In this document: one piece after another, positions 53,763 through 64,000 of the stretch
How positions within the stretch are numbered: the first letter of the stretch is position 1
How the letters are laid out: each line of letters starts with the position of its first letter
From: Apodospora peruviana
Lineage: Eukaryota > Ascomycota > Sordariomycetes > Sordariales > Lasiosphaeriaceae
Length of the DNA stretch: 64,000 nt
Direction: 5' to 3'
Assembly: GCA_033439685.1 (NCBI GenBank)
Contig: JAUEDM010000002.1
Location: 4,030,001 to 4,094,000, forward strand
Program-made: the position numbers and the translations under genes
The notes under the pieces: generated by a model
Seen by the model: only the letters and a program-made list of their open reading frames with translations
What the model was told of the DNA's origin: nothing
Databases searched by the model: none

Positions 53763-53873
53763 GGGACCTTGGCGCAGTTGGCTAGCGCGCAAGTCTCATA
53801 AATCAACGTATTTGTGATCTGGTGATACATCAGAGCTATCTTGAGGTCGTGAGTTCGAGCCTCACAGGTCCCA
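53763..53873 (+). tRNA. Elongator tRNA-Met (CAU) with 37-nt intron
   Basis: The acceptor GGGACCT pairs with AGGTCCC and the discriminator is A. The D arm is GCGC/GCGC. The anticodon stem CAAGT/TCTTG has the T-T pair next to the loop that is also seen in yeast elongator tRNA-Met. The loop is CTCATA-A with anticodon CAT, and the T arm is GTGAG-TTCGAGC-CTCAC. A 37-nt intron (53801-53837) follows position 37. Mature length is 74 nt. The sequence lacks initiator tRNA features. Confidence 0.92.
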
Positions 53874-54809
53874 ACGCCCATATTTTTGAAGGTTTGACAG
53901 GCACACCACACATTTTTTGGCATCAGCGGACATCGGAGAACATTTCTGCACGTTATTTGAGCTTTGTTGGTTCGGTGGTTGATGAGTAGTAAAATTACCC
54001 CTGATTTCCTTCCCTGGTGTTTGCTCACCACACTTAACCGGTACCTTATCCATCCTTGAGATGTTTTTATTACATTCTTAGCACTGGACGCCTCCAGCAA
54101 TGCTTTCCCAGCTGTTACCGAGCGTTGAATCATCTTCGTGGGCTGCTTGGCAAAGATTTCCCTCCTCGCAGTTCGGGGGAAAGGAGCAAAATGGTCATTG
54201 TTGACAGTGGTGCTGTGCACCACAAACAACATTTACCACCTCTGTGATAGTAGCAGACTATAGATCAGAACATCTATCATACACCCCTAGAATTGCACGG
54301 ATTTCCCATTTTTAAAAGTCAATCCGATATGTCTTCATTCTACCCCCTTGAGCTGGCTGATTACGCAGGGACCACACGCCCCCTTACTTTCTGCCCACAG
54401 CAGGGCCACAGCACACAACAACGTTAACAGATGGGCCGGTCAGCATTAATGACATCACAAGATATGCTCAAGAAATCGATCACTGTGATCAATGCGAGCC
54501 GCCGTAGCGAATTGAGTAGGTATGGATGTCTGAGGCTCATCACTAGAAAGCTTATGAATCGCACTAATTCCTCGCCGCTAGATAGTAGTCAGTCGTCGTC
54601 AGTGGCAGGCTGAGTCCATACGGTACTTATATGTGTGCCGTCGGGTGCTGGCTGCGCCTTGATGAACGCCGCCCCGGCCTTCCCATCTTCACAAGCCTCA
54701 TCGACCCCAACCAAGATAATCCGTAGAAGACGTCAGTTCCTCATTATATCTACTGTCTTTCAAATTAGATTCAATTTCTGCCCTCATACTTCCAATAGAC
54801 ATAGCAAAC
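53874..54809. other. Intergenic region
   Basis: No gene is seen. A minus-strand ORF (53726-54232) covers the tRNA and is not coding. The last 100 bp form the leader of the SYLF gene. Confidence 0.55.
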
Positions 54810-56250
54810 ATGTCTTCCGGGAGAAACACCATCCCCGCGCTCGGCGGCTTCAACCCAGACTACTACGCCGAAACGGCAAGCATCGTGCCTGGATCACCGG
54901 CTTCGCGGCCGTCTCGTCCTTCTCGCCCACCACAACCCCAATATCCCTCCGCACCAGCACAACAACAACAACTTCCACCTCGACCACACTCAGGTCAAGG
55001 AACTTATCAGCAGCAAACATATGCGCCACCACAATCATCTGGTTACGGACCAAGTCTCGCCCCACCTCCCCAGTACTACACCCAACCGCCGCCGGGAGGA
55101 AGCCAGTCTCATGATGTACCGCCGCCGAAACCGCCGCGTCCAGTGTCGTGGTCGGGGCCGGGCTCACCCAGCAATGGTAGCAGCAGCAGCAACACGCCGT
55201 CGTCCTCCAAACCGACCTTGAGCGAGCGCCTCCATCAATGGGGGATGAAGGCCGGTGAGCCCATCAACAAAATCACCAACAAGCTCGGTTCAGAGGCATT
55301 TTGGCCGTCGAAGATGGACCTAGAATGCGACAAGGCAGCTCGTATTCTTCAATCATTCTGCAGTGCGTACCCATCTCAGTGACTCCCCTTCTACCTACTC
55401 AACTAACACCCGTCCTCCTCAAACAGAAGATGGCTTCTACGCCCCAGACAGCACTCCCAACCGACCAACAAAATCTCCAACCTCCCCAATCCCCCGCCCG
55501 TCCTCCGGCCCGAAATCCAAACCCACCGTCCTCGTCAAGATCCCGCAAAAAGTAATCCAGTCCGCTGCGGGTCTCGCAATCTTCACCACCTTCCGAACAG
55601 GCTTGCACATTTCGGGGGCAGGCGGTTCCGGCATCGTCGTTTCTCGGTTACCCAACGGAACCTGGTCGCCGCCCTCCGGCTTCCTCGTCCACACCTTGGG
55701 GGCCGGATTCATGGTCGGCCTCGACATCTACGACTGCGTGTGCGTCCTGCGCACGTCCGAAGCCGTCCGCGCGTTTACGCGTTCCGGCCGTCTGTCGCTG
55801 GGAGGCGAGATCGGGCTCGTCGCCGGCCCCGTAGGCGCCGGCACGTCCGTCGAGACGGCCATCGGAGGCAAAAACGACAAGCCGGTGTGGAGCTACATGA
55901 AGAGTCGCGGCTTGTACGCCGGTGTCCAGGCCGACGGGACCGTCATCATTGCGCGGCCCGACGCGAATGCTGCGTTTTATGGCGTGAAGAAAATCACGCC
56001 CGAACAGATTCTCAACGGGCAGGTGCCGGCGCGCAGGCCTTCGGCGGGGATGTGGCCTGAGGGAGCGAGGAAGTTGATGGAGGTGCTCAAGGCTGCCGAG
56101 GGGCGGCGCGATGTGGACGAGGGCGTGATGCGGGATGTGGGTAGGGGGTGGCCGACGCCGGGAGATCTTGGGGTGAGGGATGATGAGAGGGAGGTTGAGC
56201 TGGCGCCCCCGGGGTATGAGAAGCGGAGGCAGCGGGACCGTCGGTCCTGA
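54810..56250 (+). CDS. Ysc84/SYLF-domain protein (lipid- and actin-associated)
   Basis: Exons 54810-55362 and 55427-56250; 64-bp intron with GTGCGT and AACAG ends; 458 aa. The N-terminal about 130 residues are disordered and rich in Pro, Gln and Ser, including PPPKPPRP, a likely SH3-binding site. The SYLF domain follows (about 145-390): LSERLHQWGMKAGEPINKI, AARILQSFC joined to KDGFYAP, VIQSAAGLAIFTTFRTG, GAGGSGIVVSRLPNGTWSPP, then LDIYDCVCVLRTSEAVRAF and a GGKNDKPVWSYMKSRGLYAG segment. SYLF proteins such as yeast Ysc84 bind phosphoinositides and actin at endocytic patches. No C-terminal SH3 domain is present, unlike Ysc84, so it resembles the SH3-less fungal paralogues. Confidence 0.92.
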
Positions 56251-56869
56251 GCTGAGCCTTGCTGTGGTGGAAAGGTGGTGGTGGTGAAATCATGGCTGAT
56301 AATGAATTTATGACCAGAAATAAGGGGAGGGAAGTCTCACGATTAATGTCTGCACATATAGGTATAGTATATCCTTGGATAATGGCGTGGAACCAATATT
56401 ATCTTCCACGATAGAACGTTTACATCAGGTACCTGATCTGTGCAAGACCCCTAGATCAACCTCAGAGGGCGGGTCGCGAGAACCCCATGTGTGTCAACGT
56501 CTGATATATGTTAACGATTGATTGCTTGTGCATTAAACTGAATTGCAAGTTACTTTATAAAGGCATTGTTGAACATTTCGCTAGCCTTACCACTCCATTA
56601 GGAGCAGATGTAAGTGATTTACGTAGCCTGAAAGGTGAAAATTTATTGTGAAATATCACCCGGCATTATGATCAGGCACATCTAGCAATTTCACGACGTC
56701 TCAAGCTATAAAACCAGTCATAGTTCGCTAATTATATGCTCGCTGTAAACGAGATATAGAATAATCTGCATGCCCACTTCCAAGGACACACCGCTGGCTG
56801 CTGAGGCTGGTAATATCTACCTGGTTCCGCTGCATCTCCGCCCCATCTCTTACATATGGTCATACATCC
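56251..56869. other. Convergent intergenic region
   Basis: AT-rich 3' flanks of the SYLF and RPT2 genes. CAGGTACCTGA, a short palindrome, lies at 56428-56438. No gene is seen. Confidence 0.6.
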
Positions 56870-58440
56870 TTACAAGTACAAGCCCTCAGGCTCACCCTCT
56901 TGCTTCGTGCGCAACACCCTCTCCCGCGCGGACCGGAAGTCGGCCATCTGCACACGCATTCTCCGTTCCCGGAGAGCCATCAAACCCGCCTCAGAGCAGA
57001 TTGCCTTGATATCAGCACCCGACAGATCGTCCTTCTGGGCAATAAACTCCTCCAGGTCGACATCCTCGTTCAGCGACATCTTACTGGTGTGCAGAGTAAA
57101 AATCTTGCGCTTGGTGTTCTGGTCCGGATTCTCAAAGAGAATCTTACGGTCAATACGACCGGGTCGAATCAGAGCGGGATCGAGCGTCTCGATCTTGTTG
57201 GTCGCCATGATCACCTTGACGTCTCCACGGTCATCGAAACCGTCCAGCTGATTCAGCAACTCCAACATTGTCCGCTGCACTTCACGCTCGCCACCTGATG
57301 TTGAATCGTACCGTTTCGTGCCGATGGCGTCAATCTCGTCGATGAAGACGATGGACGGGGCGTTCTCTGCGGCGACCTGCGACTTGTTAGCTTACTTTTG
57401 ATAACAATGCGGATCTAAGCTTACCTGGAACAGCTGGCGGACCAAGCGGGGACCATCACCAAGATACTTCTGGATCAGCTCACTGCCGACTATACGTAGG
57501 AAGGTCGCAGAAGTCTGGTTGGCCACTGCCTTGGCAAGCAGCGTCTTTCCAGTACCCGGCGCACCGTAGAGAATGACGCCCTTTGGCGGCTTGATACCCA
57601 TCTCCTCGTAGAGCTCAGGATGCAAAAGAGGCAACTCGACCGACTCCCGAACTTCTTGAATCTGCTGTTCGAGACCTCCAATATCCGCGTATGACTCCGT
57701 GGGCGCCTTATCCAGTTTCATGACGCTCACCAGAGGATCTGTATCATCAGTGAGGACGCCAACAATGCTGACGCTCTTGTGATGCAGCAGAACGCTAGCG
57801 CCGGGCTCCAGAAGATCCTTATCGACAAAACTCATGATGCTGACATAGTACTCCGGCCCGGTTGTGCTAGAAACGATGGCGTGGTCGTCGTCAATCATCT
57901 CTTCGAGGGTGCCGACGCCCATGGGGCTCCCACGCATGTCATCGACGCGTCCGCGCTCGTCCGCGTTTCGATCCGAGTTGGCATCGAGTTCAGAGGTTGG
58001 GGCATTGCTGTCCTTAGCAGCCTTTGCCTTTCGCAGACGCTCTTGATTCTCGACGTATTCCTCCTCGAGCAGCAGATGATCGTGGATGCGCTGCATTCGC
58101 AGGAGCCGGAGCTTGCATCGACTGGTCGGGTAGACAGAGGGAAGCTTCGCAGCAGCGCTAGTGCCGCCAGCCTTCTTCTTCTTGCGACCGATGCGAGTCG
58201 TTGGTCTCGGGGGCGGCTCGTACTTGGGCTTATCCTTCTGTTGACGGGAGAGATAGTTAGCAATCACCTCATGTCACCACCGCCGGATTACCGTCGATTG
58301 GGAATGACTCACCTTCTTGTCCTTTTCATCCCGGCCATCCTGGCCTCCGCCCATGCCAGATTGGTTTTGTCCCTGTGCAGATTGTCAGAATGCGTCCAGC
58401 TGTCTCCAGTTGCTATTCTAGCGCCATCAAAGCTTACCAT
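56870..58440 (-). CDS. RPT2: 26S proteasome regulatory ATPase subunit Rpt2
   Basis: Minus-strand exons 58440-58438, 58372-58313, 58237-57425 and 57376-56870; introns of 65, 75 and 48 bp; 460 aa. It is an AAA+ subunit of the 19S base that unfolds substrates and opens the 20S gate. The first coding exon is the ATG alone, followed directly by GTAAGC. Exon 2 continues GQNQSGMGGGQDGRDEKDKK, the myristoylation-type Rpt2 N-terminus. Walker A is GAPGTGKT (about residue 245) and Walker B FIDEIDAIGTKR; the arginine-finger region IRPGRIDRKI follows. The C-terminus GLYL supplies the HbYX motif typical of Rpt2. An acidic insert of about 25 residues (NAPTSELDANSDRNADERGR) makes it slightly longer than usual. 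Confidence 0.96.
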
Positions 58441-59540
58441 GTTGACCGCGGAGTCGGGAGATCGGGTTCCCGTCGACTTTGTCAATATCGATTCGATTCG
58501 GTGGTGAATTTATCAATATGTTACTGTTACTATCGTGGTTGTGTTGATGAGGGATGATGGCAATGGAGTCGTTGCTGCGGTTCCCTAAAGGCCAGTGCAA
58601 GGAGCTGAGAGAGCTTCGTTGTTGGCAACCTGAAGGCGCTGTGGATTTGGTAATCAGGCGCCAGAGAACGCGACGACCTGCACAGACCACCAGACCCTTG
58701 TCTCTTGGGCTTGCTTTGAACGGGTCCGGAGTGGATCTCGGGTGTCGGCGGCTGCTCACTCAGCTAACCAATGAAATCCGCCCTGCCTGCCAGCTCAGGA
58801 GGGGAGAAGCCTTAATAAGGCTTGCGCACAGGCCTGAGGGGCAGTCGCAAAGGTTGCGCAATTGTCCTGCCGGTTCAAGGCGCGAGCCCGCAAACGTGCA
58901 CCGTCATCCAGGGAGCAGCTCAGTGGAAGCCCAGTCCGCCTCCCCTCGAAAGAAACTGCATCAACTGCATCAACTATCCAATCTTGCATGAAGCAAGAGC
59001 AGAGCCTCGCTCTGGTTTGACGAAATTTGAATATAAACGGGAACGAGCCCCAACCTTTTACGAACCGAAAGCCTGATTTGTTGTTCCCAAAATCTTACAC
59101 CCGAACCGCCACCTCTGCCCGCCCGAACATCCGTCGACCGGACAAAAGCGACAGAACAGCCCGCAACCGACCAGATATTTGTTGTTAAAGAGAAAAGGAA
59201 TGCCGCGCGCCCACAGCCGACCACGTTTATGACCTCTCCACACAGTCCACTTCACGCTGCCGGAGCGACTTCAGTCCCAATATCCCAAGGCCCACCGAGT
59301 ACCGTACTGGGTCCCGCTTGTCGCTTCAAGCCCGGTCTTGCGACGAGCGCCTGCAACTAGATCTAGATCGCCTTCTACCTTCCCCCCTTGACGCCTTCAA
59401 GTTCCCGCTATAACCTTCGTGCTTCTTCCGGAACAACCGATCTAGTCCTCCTCCGCCAAAAATTTCTTCGAACAGCAAACATCGAAACACACGAACGCCG
59501 CTCACCACCACCTAACCCCGCTTCGCCGGCATCTCTCATC
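58441..59540. other. Divergent promoter region, RPT2 / UBC1
   Basis: About 1.1 kb between two ubiquitin-proteasome genes read in opposite directions. The last 300 bp before UBC1 are C-rich leader-like sequence. I did not see a clear proteasome control element matching yeast PACE. Confidence 0.5.
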
Positions 59541-60414
59541 ATGTCTTCGACCCGCGAGCGTCGGATCGCCAAGGAGTTGCAGGACATCCACAACGACAAG
59601 GACAACTCCGGCGTGACCGCGCACCCGATCGACCCTTCCGACCTGACTCATCTCAAGGGCACCTTTCCCGGCCCGCCCGACAGCCCGTATGCTGGGGGGT
59701 CGTTCACTGTCGACATCAAGATACCTGACATGTATCCCTTCAAGTCACCAATCATGCGGTTCGATACCAAGATATGGCACCCGAATGTCAGCAGTGTGAC
59801 TGTACGTCGTCAAGCCCGCTTTTACGAGCTGGATGTCTAGCTAATCACTGGGGAAACACAGGGAGCCATCTGCCTGGACACGCTCGGGACCGGGTGGTCG
59901 CCCGTCGGCACAATCAAGATGGCTTTGATATCCCTACGAATGCTCCTCGAGTCTCCGAACCCCAAGGACCCGCAGGATGCCGAGGTAGCGAAGATGATGA
60001 TGGAAACCCCCGCCCTATTTAGACAAAAGGCCAACGACTGGGCCGCCAAGTACGCCGGGGCCCCGCGGCAGGAAATGGCCGTCAACGACCAGGAGATACA
60101 AAAGCAGGTCGTGGCTACCAAGGATGATGCGGCAAGGTTGGTCACAGTCCACATGAGTTTTCAAAGAGTCCCATTCATGGTCACCGTGCCAAGACAAACG
60201 AGATTTCTTGGAAGGCTGTTAACACTCCTCTTGCTACAGATACCAAGGCTACAACAAAGAGCTGGTCGACCGATTCGTCAACATGGGCTTCGACGTGGAC
60301 GCGGTGGTCGAAGCCTTCACATTTGTTGGTATCGACAGGAACGGCGGCGAAGACTACGAGCTAGAAGAGGCTTACATGGGCGATATCACCGCTCGACTTC
60401 TCGGCGAGCAGTAA
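59541..60414 (+). CDS. UBC1: Ubiquitin-conjugating enzyme E2 with UBA domain (Ubc1/UBE2K type)
   Basis: Exons 59541-59801, 59862-60136 and 60240-60414; introns of 60 and 103 bp (donors GTACGT and GTTGGT); 236 aa. It carries ubiquitin as a thioester and extends chains (Ubc1 makes K48 links in yeast). The UBC fold runs from SSTRERRIAKELQDIHNDKD through YPFKSPIMRFDTKIWHPNVS. The catalytic Cys is in GAICLDTLGTGWSP (about residue 91). A C-terminal UBA domain (about 185-230) reads ELVDRFVNMGFDVDAVVEAF. The combination of E2 and UBA is diagnostic. The frame is open upstream to 59388, but this ATG has the conserved N-terminus. Confidence 0.95.
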
Positions 60415-61050
60415 GAACCCAACCGAGCAGTCTCGGCGACGCAAGACAATGGTCCTGTGACTTGGGTGGCATATACGGACAACGATGGTCTTGTGACTTG
60501 GGTGGCACATTATCTTAACTAGCCAGTTCGGTTCCGGAAGGGGCATGAAGTGGTTTATTTTTGGGCGAACAAGTGTGGTTAACAATATAATCGACGAAAG
60601 ACAAATCCTGAACAACGAATACCATATCGGCCTTGGCACCGGTGCCCGATCGGAAGCATATGGGATATCGGCAGCGTGGCTAGGCCTTTTAGTGGATTGC
60701 TTTTCCTTCTTTCTTTTCTCTTCTCTCTCACATAGAGAATGGGAAATCTAGCGGAGATTGGACGTTGAAGAGCGATATGAGACGAACGGTGATAGCGTGT
60801 GGACTAGGCGGTGACCATGGTGGAGAAGAAGCAAAGAGACTCGCTCTATGATATCTGCATCTTTGCTTTCTTCGGCCCTCGGTCATCTGATTCACCACTC
60901 CTTCCACCCCGTTCCCGGTCCTGGGTAAAAGGGGCGCGGGGATTGGTGCTTTTTGCATTTCTGGGAGTTCTCTTACAGGTGGAATTTGGGAAAGGGATAG
61001 CGGATTCATAGCATTGCTCTTTTAGTATCATTGACTGTTTATCATTGAGA
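60415..61050. other. 3' flank of UBC1
   Basis: No gene is seen. A near-direct repeat of about 30 bp occurs at 60448-60475 and 60483-60510 (CAATGGTCCTGTGACTTGGG / CGATGGTCTTGTGACTTGGG). Confidence 0.55.
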
Positions 61051-61436
61051 TGGTCTCTAAGGACTGTAGCAAACGTCTTGTCAGACTGTAGGTACTATAC
61101 TTCCTTTATCAGGATCTAGAAACCTTATTGTAAGTACCTTCCAATGCCATATTTAAATCAGAAAGCCGTTGTGTCCGCTGCATATTACTGTAGGTATTTA
61201 TCTTACTACAGCGCTTCTGATGAAAATTTTAATACTTTGATAGCAAAGTTAATATGCTTTTAGTAAGCTTAAAATATCCTTTTAAGTAAAAAGAAGATCA
61301 GGTTTATGTTTGATTTAATAGTACTTTTTTTTTTGTTCAATTAGGGCTTTAGAAGGTACCTGTACTAAGGTTTCTAAATCCCGGCAAAGGAGTACCTACA
61401 GTTTGGCAAGACGTTTCCTACAGTCCTTCGAGACCA
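61051..61436. mobile_element. Short element with about 90-bp terminal inverted repeats (MITE-like)
   Basis: The left arm (61051-61148), starting TGGTCTCTAAGGACTGTAGC, matches the reverse complement of the right arm (61343-61436), starting TGGTCTCGAAGGACTGTAGG, over about 90 bp at roughly 80 percent. One 4-bp gap lies after GGTACT. Many mismatches are transitions. The core of about 195 bp is AT-rich and has no ORF. No target-site duplication could be recognised. It is most like a non-autonomous DNA element or a decayed inverted repeat. Confidence 0.7.
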
Positions 61437-62342
61437 CCACTTTTTTATTTTTAGTTTATTACCCGAGCGTTAGGATGGTCGTCTGCTTTCGTGTGAGCTT
61501 GTTGTCCTTGCCCAGGGCACTGTTATAAAGTTATGAAGAGGTTCTGTCAGAAGTGCTGTACACTGGATTCTGTGGATTTGATGGGAGCTGCAACTGTCTC
61601 CTTTTCTCCTCCTCCAGCTCTCTGGCAAAGCCAGAGAGCCTTCTTTATATCTATGAATGGTGGCAGGCCGTGCATATCTGTGGCAACTGGTTACAAATCC
61701 ATGATTCTGGCCACTGCTCGAACCTTCCTTTCTGACAGACACCCCTTTCCATCTGACAGGTTCATCTTCAGATACCCTCAGTATAATAGTATCTGCCATA
61801 CTCAGCCCAGTCAGTCAGTCCGTCAATCTGTTAGTTAGTCGTGTCCCTTTGGGCCCTCCCAAGTGTTTCTCCGCCTAATAACTGGTTGAAAGCCGATGTC
61901 ATTACAGTATTGACAGCAAAACACAAAACTAAGAAATATAATACCTGAAATCAGGTGGATTAGGGGCCATATAATGGCCAGGGAAATTGCGAATACACGA
62001 TACACATTTTAATACCAGGCCACCCAGTTTCCCTCCAGTCTATCAGGTTTGCGAAAATGAGATATAGCAATGAACAAACACATCTGGGCCCACACAAACA
62101 ACTCGCCGGTTCCACACACCCACTCATGTCAGACCTCGGCTTCTTACTGATGTCACGAACGCAGCTTCTAAAACTCGCTTGTTCTCATCCCGGGAAACAA
62201 TCCAATGCACGCGCGAAAGCCTAGCGGACAGACAGACGCGCTGGCAGTGAGACAGGAAAATATCAAAGAAAACGAAAATATACAGGGGCTATCATCACCA
62301 CCGCTTTGCCCACCCATCTAATAGACCATTACTACCTGTAGC
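61437..62342. other. Intergenic region, 3' flank of succinyl-CoA ligase gene
   Basis: No supported gene; small ORFs near 61470-61840 on both strands lack domains. GTCAGTCAGTC lies near 61809. Confidence 0.55.
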
Positions 62343-63631
62343 TTAGAGCAGATCCCGTCTGATGAACTCGTCGTACAGGGCCTTGCCCAAGCTGGCAGGC
62401 GACCGCTCGACAATGACACCAGCGCTCTCGAGGGCCTTGATCTTGGAGTCGGCGCCACCCTTGCCACCGGCAACAATGGCGCCGGCGTGGCCCATGCGGC
62501 GGCCGGGGGGCGCCGAGATGCCAGCAATAAACGAAACGACGGGCTTGCCGCCGTTGGCCGTGTTGTTGGCCTTGAGGAAATCAGCGGCCTCCTCCTCGGC
62601 TGAGCCGCCGATCTCGCCGATCATGATGATGCCGTCCGTCTCCTCGTCCTTGAGGAAGACCTTGAGGCAGTCGATGAAGTTAGTGCCGCTGAACGGGTCG
62701 CCGCCGATGCCGACAACGAGAGACTGACCCAAACCGGCCTGGGTGGTCTGATTGACGGCCTCGTAGGTGAGCGTGCCGGATCGGGAGACGATGCCGATGC
62801 GGCCGCGCTTGTGGATGAAGCCGGGCATGATGCCGATCTTGCACTGGCCGGGCGCGATGATACCGGGGCAGTTGGGGCCGACCAGGCGGGTCTTGGACTG
62901 CGACTTGAGCATCGAGGTGATGCGGACCATGTCTGTGTGGTTTCTTGTCAGAAAATAATGTTCCTGCTCCTATGTCATCTTCCACACTAACCATGCTGGG
63001 GAATGCCTTCCGTGATGCAGACAACGAGCGGGATCTCGGCGGCGATGGCTTCCTCAATACCGGCGGCGGCCACGGGGGGACTGTCGCATCCTGTTAGAAC
63101 GAACCGAGCACGGACCGAAGTTTGGGGCGACCTACGGGACGAAGATGGCGGTGGCAGTGGCCCCGGTCTCCTTTACACCCTCAGAGACATTGGCAAAGAC
63201 GGGGAGGCCAAGATGTGTCTGGCCTGCCTTTTTCGGGTTTGTTCCACCAACGACCTTTGTTCCTGTTATGTGTCAGATTCGGCATGGATTTCGATAGTCA
63301 TCAGTCCCGTCGGAAGGAGTCAGAATTACCGTAGTCAATCGCTTGTTGCGCATGGAAGCTGGATACCGATAGGTGTTAGCTATGACACCATTCAGAGCTG
63401 CGTGCGATTACGCCACGTCGCGAATCGCGCACGGCGATAAGGGGCCCACCCAAGGCCAACTTACGTTCCCTGCTTTCCTGTAAAGCCCTGGTACAGAACC
63501 TTGGTCTCGCTATTGATGCGCAAGTTTTCGATCGTGGAAGCGTAGGGGGAGTTGTTGGAGCTGTAAGCTCTCCGGGACAGATTGCGGAGGAGGGCGGCCG
63601 ACGAGCGGCTTTGTCTTGAGATAGCCTGCAT
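62343..63631 (-). CDS. LSC1: Succinyl-CoA ligase alpha subunit, mitochondrial
   Basis: Minus-strand exons 63631-63465, 63358-63330, 63262-63136, 63080-62992 and 62932-62343; introns of 106, 67, 55 and 59 bp; 333 aa. It is a TCA-cycle enzyme subunit that binds CoA and carries the phospho-His; it pairs with a beta subunit in the matrix. The Arg/Ser-rich presequence MQAISRQSRSSAALLRNLSR is followed by VLYQGFTGKQGTFHAQQAID and KVVGGTNPKKAG (CoA-binding region). Then come AIFVPPPVAAAGIEEAI, LVGPNCPGIIAPG and GIVSRSGTLTYEA. The phospho-His is in GRRMGHAGAIVAGG (about residue 285). The second exon is only 29 nt. All joins restore the conserved sequence without gaps. Confidence 0.96.
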
Positions 63632-64000
63632 CTTGGATGTGTGTATGTGACGAGCAAACCGGGAACAAAAGAAGGAAGGGCAGAAATCGATGGATGGCAG
63701 CCCAATTGGAAAGGAGAAGGATGTCGAGGCGTTTTTCGTCGATTGCTGTTTAGAGTCGCCGAGCTTCAAAGATGATCCGTCACTTCTCCAAACACACTGG
63801 AAAATGTCTCCAACACCAACACGGGCCAGCAAGACCGCAACGGGCTGGAGGTACGGCAAATCATGGGCAATTACGCCAATTGGCCGGGTCTTTCCGGCCG
63901 GTCGGACTGGGCTGGACCCTTGTGCCAAGCTGGCACCTGCAGGCGGCTACAAGGTTTTTCCACGACCGCTATAACAGCCCCCAGCACCTGCCAGGCAGAT
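63632..64000. other. Upstream region of the succinyl-CoA ligase gene
   Basis: Presumed promoter and leader; no gene is seen up to the window edge. Confidence 0.55.

Noticed and set aside
53726..54232. Minus-strand ORF of 168 codons
   Set aside because: It runs over the tRNA-Met gene and its flank and has no domain or codon support.
60448..60510. Two near-identical 28-bp segments downstream of UBC1 considered as a repeat family
   Set aside because: Only two copies, short, and inside a 3' untranslated region; probably a local duplication of little consequence.

Overview
This window is nuclear DNA of a filamentous ascomycete (Pezizomycotina). The gene content suggests a Sordariomycete and possibly a Sordariales relative, but no marker here fixes the genus. 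The evidence is: genes broken by short introns (mostly 50-150 bp, GT...AG, often with a CTAAC-like branch site), GC-rich codon use, intron-containing nuclear tRNAs, and fungal families such as Clr5, AA9 LPMO, GH35, Aim18, a GRR1-type F-box/LRR protein and a Ysc84/SYLF protein. Coding exons were joined by hand. For every multi-exon gene called, the exon lengths sum to a multiple of three and the joins restore a continuous family sequence.

Layout. 1-20 kb is accessory and loosely packed. It holds a Thr-rich PAN-like secreted protein (cut by the window edge), a two-module Cys-rich secreted protein, a coding-like orphan ORF, a P-loop GTPase with a long coiled coil, a secreted alpha/beta hydrolase, a broken hydrolase remnant, tRNA-Ile, a Clr5-domain protein, an SDR, a small membrane-associated protein, an AA9 LPMO and an unknown 264-aa protein. 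20-33 kb is metabolic. A cytochrome P450 and a cyclase-family hydrolase lie on the minus strand beside a Baeyer-Villiger-type monooxygenase on the plus strand. Next come a secreted GH35 beta-galactosidase and a convergent sugar transporter. 34-48 kb holds a hotdog thioesterase, a secreted proprotein, the GRR1-like F-box gene, an Aim18-like mitochondrial protein, a glutaredoxin and a BAG-domain protein.

48-64 kb carries core genes: ribosomal protein uL13 (RPL16), SYLF protein, proteasome ATPase RPT2, ubiquitin-conjugating enzyme UBC1 and succinyl-CoA ligase alpha. A stretch of about 4 kb without protein genes precedes a tRNA-Met gene and contains an inverted partial copy of that tRNA. A 386-bp element with about 90-bp terminal inverted repeats lies between UBC1 and the succinyl-CoA ligase gene.

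The most notable points are: a P450 intron that fits only with a GC donor, a BAG/Snl1-like protein whose membrane anchor lies upstream of the first ATG, an RPT2 first coding exon consisting of ATG alone, a possible dual-start glutaredoxin, the duplicated half tRNA, the inverted-repeat element, and the internally duplicated Cys-rich secreted protein. No clearly new multi-gene system was found. The P450/cyclase/monooxygenase group is the best candidate for an uncharacterised pathway.
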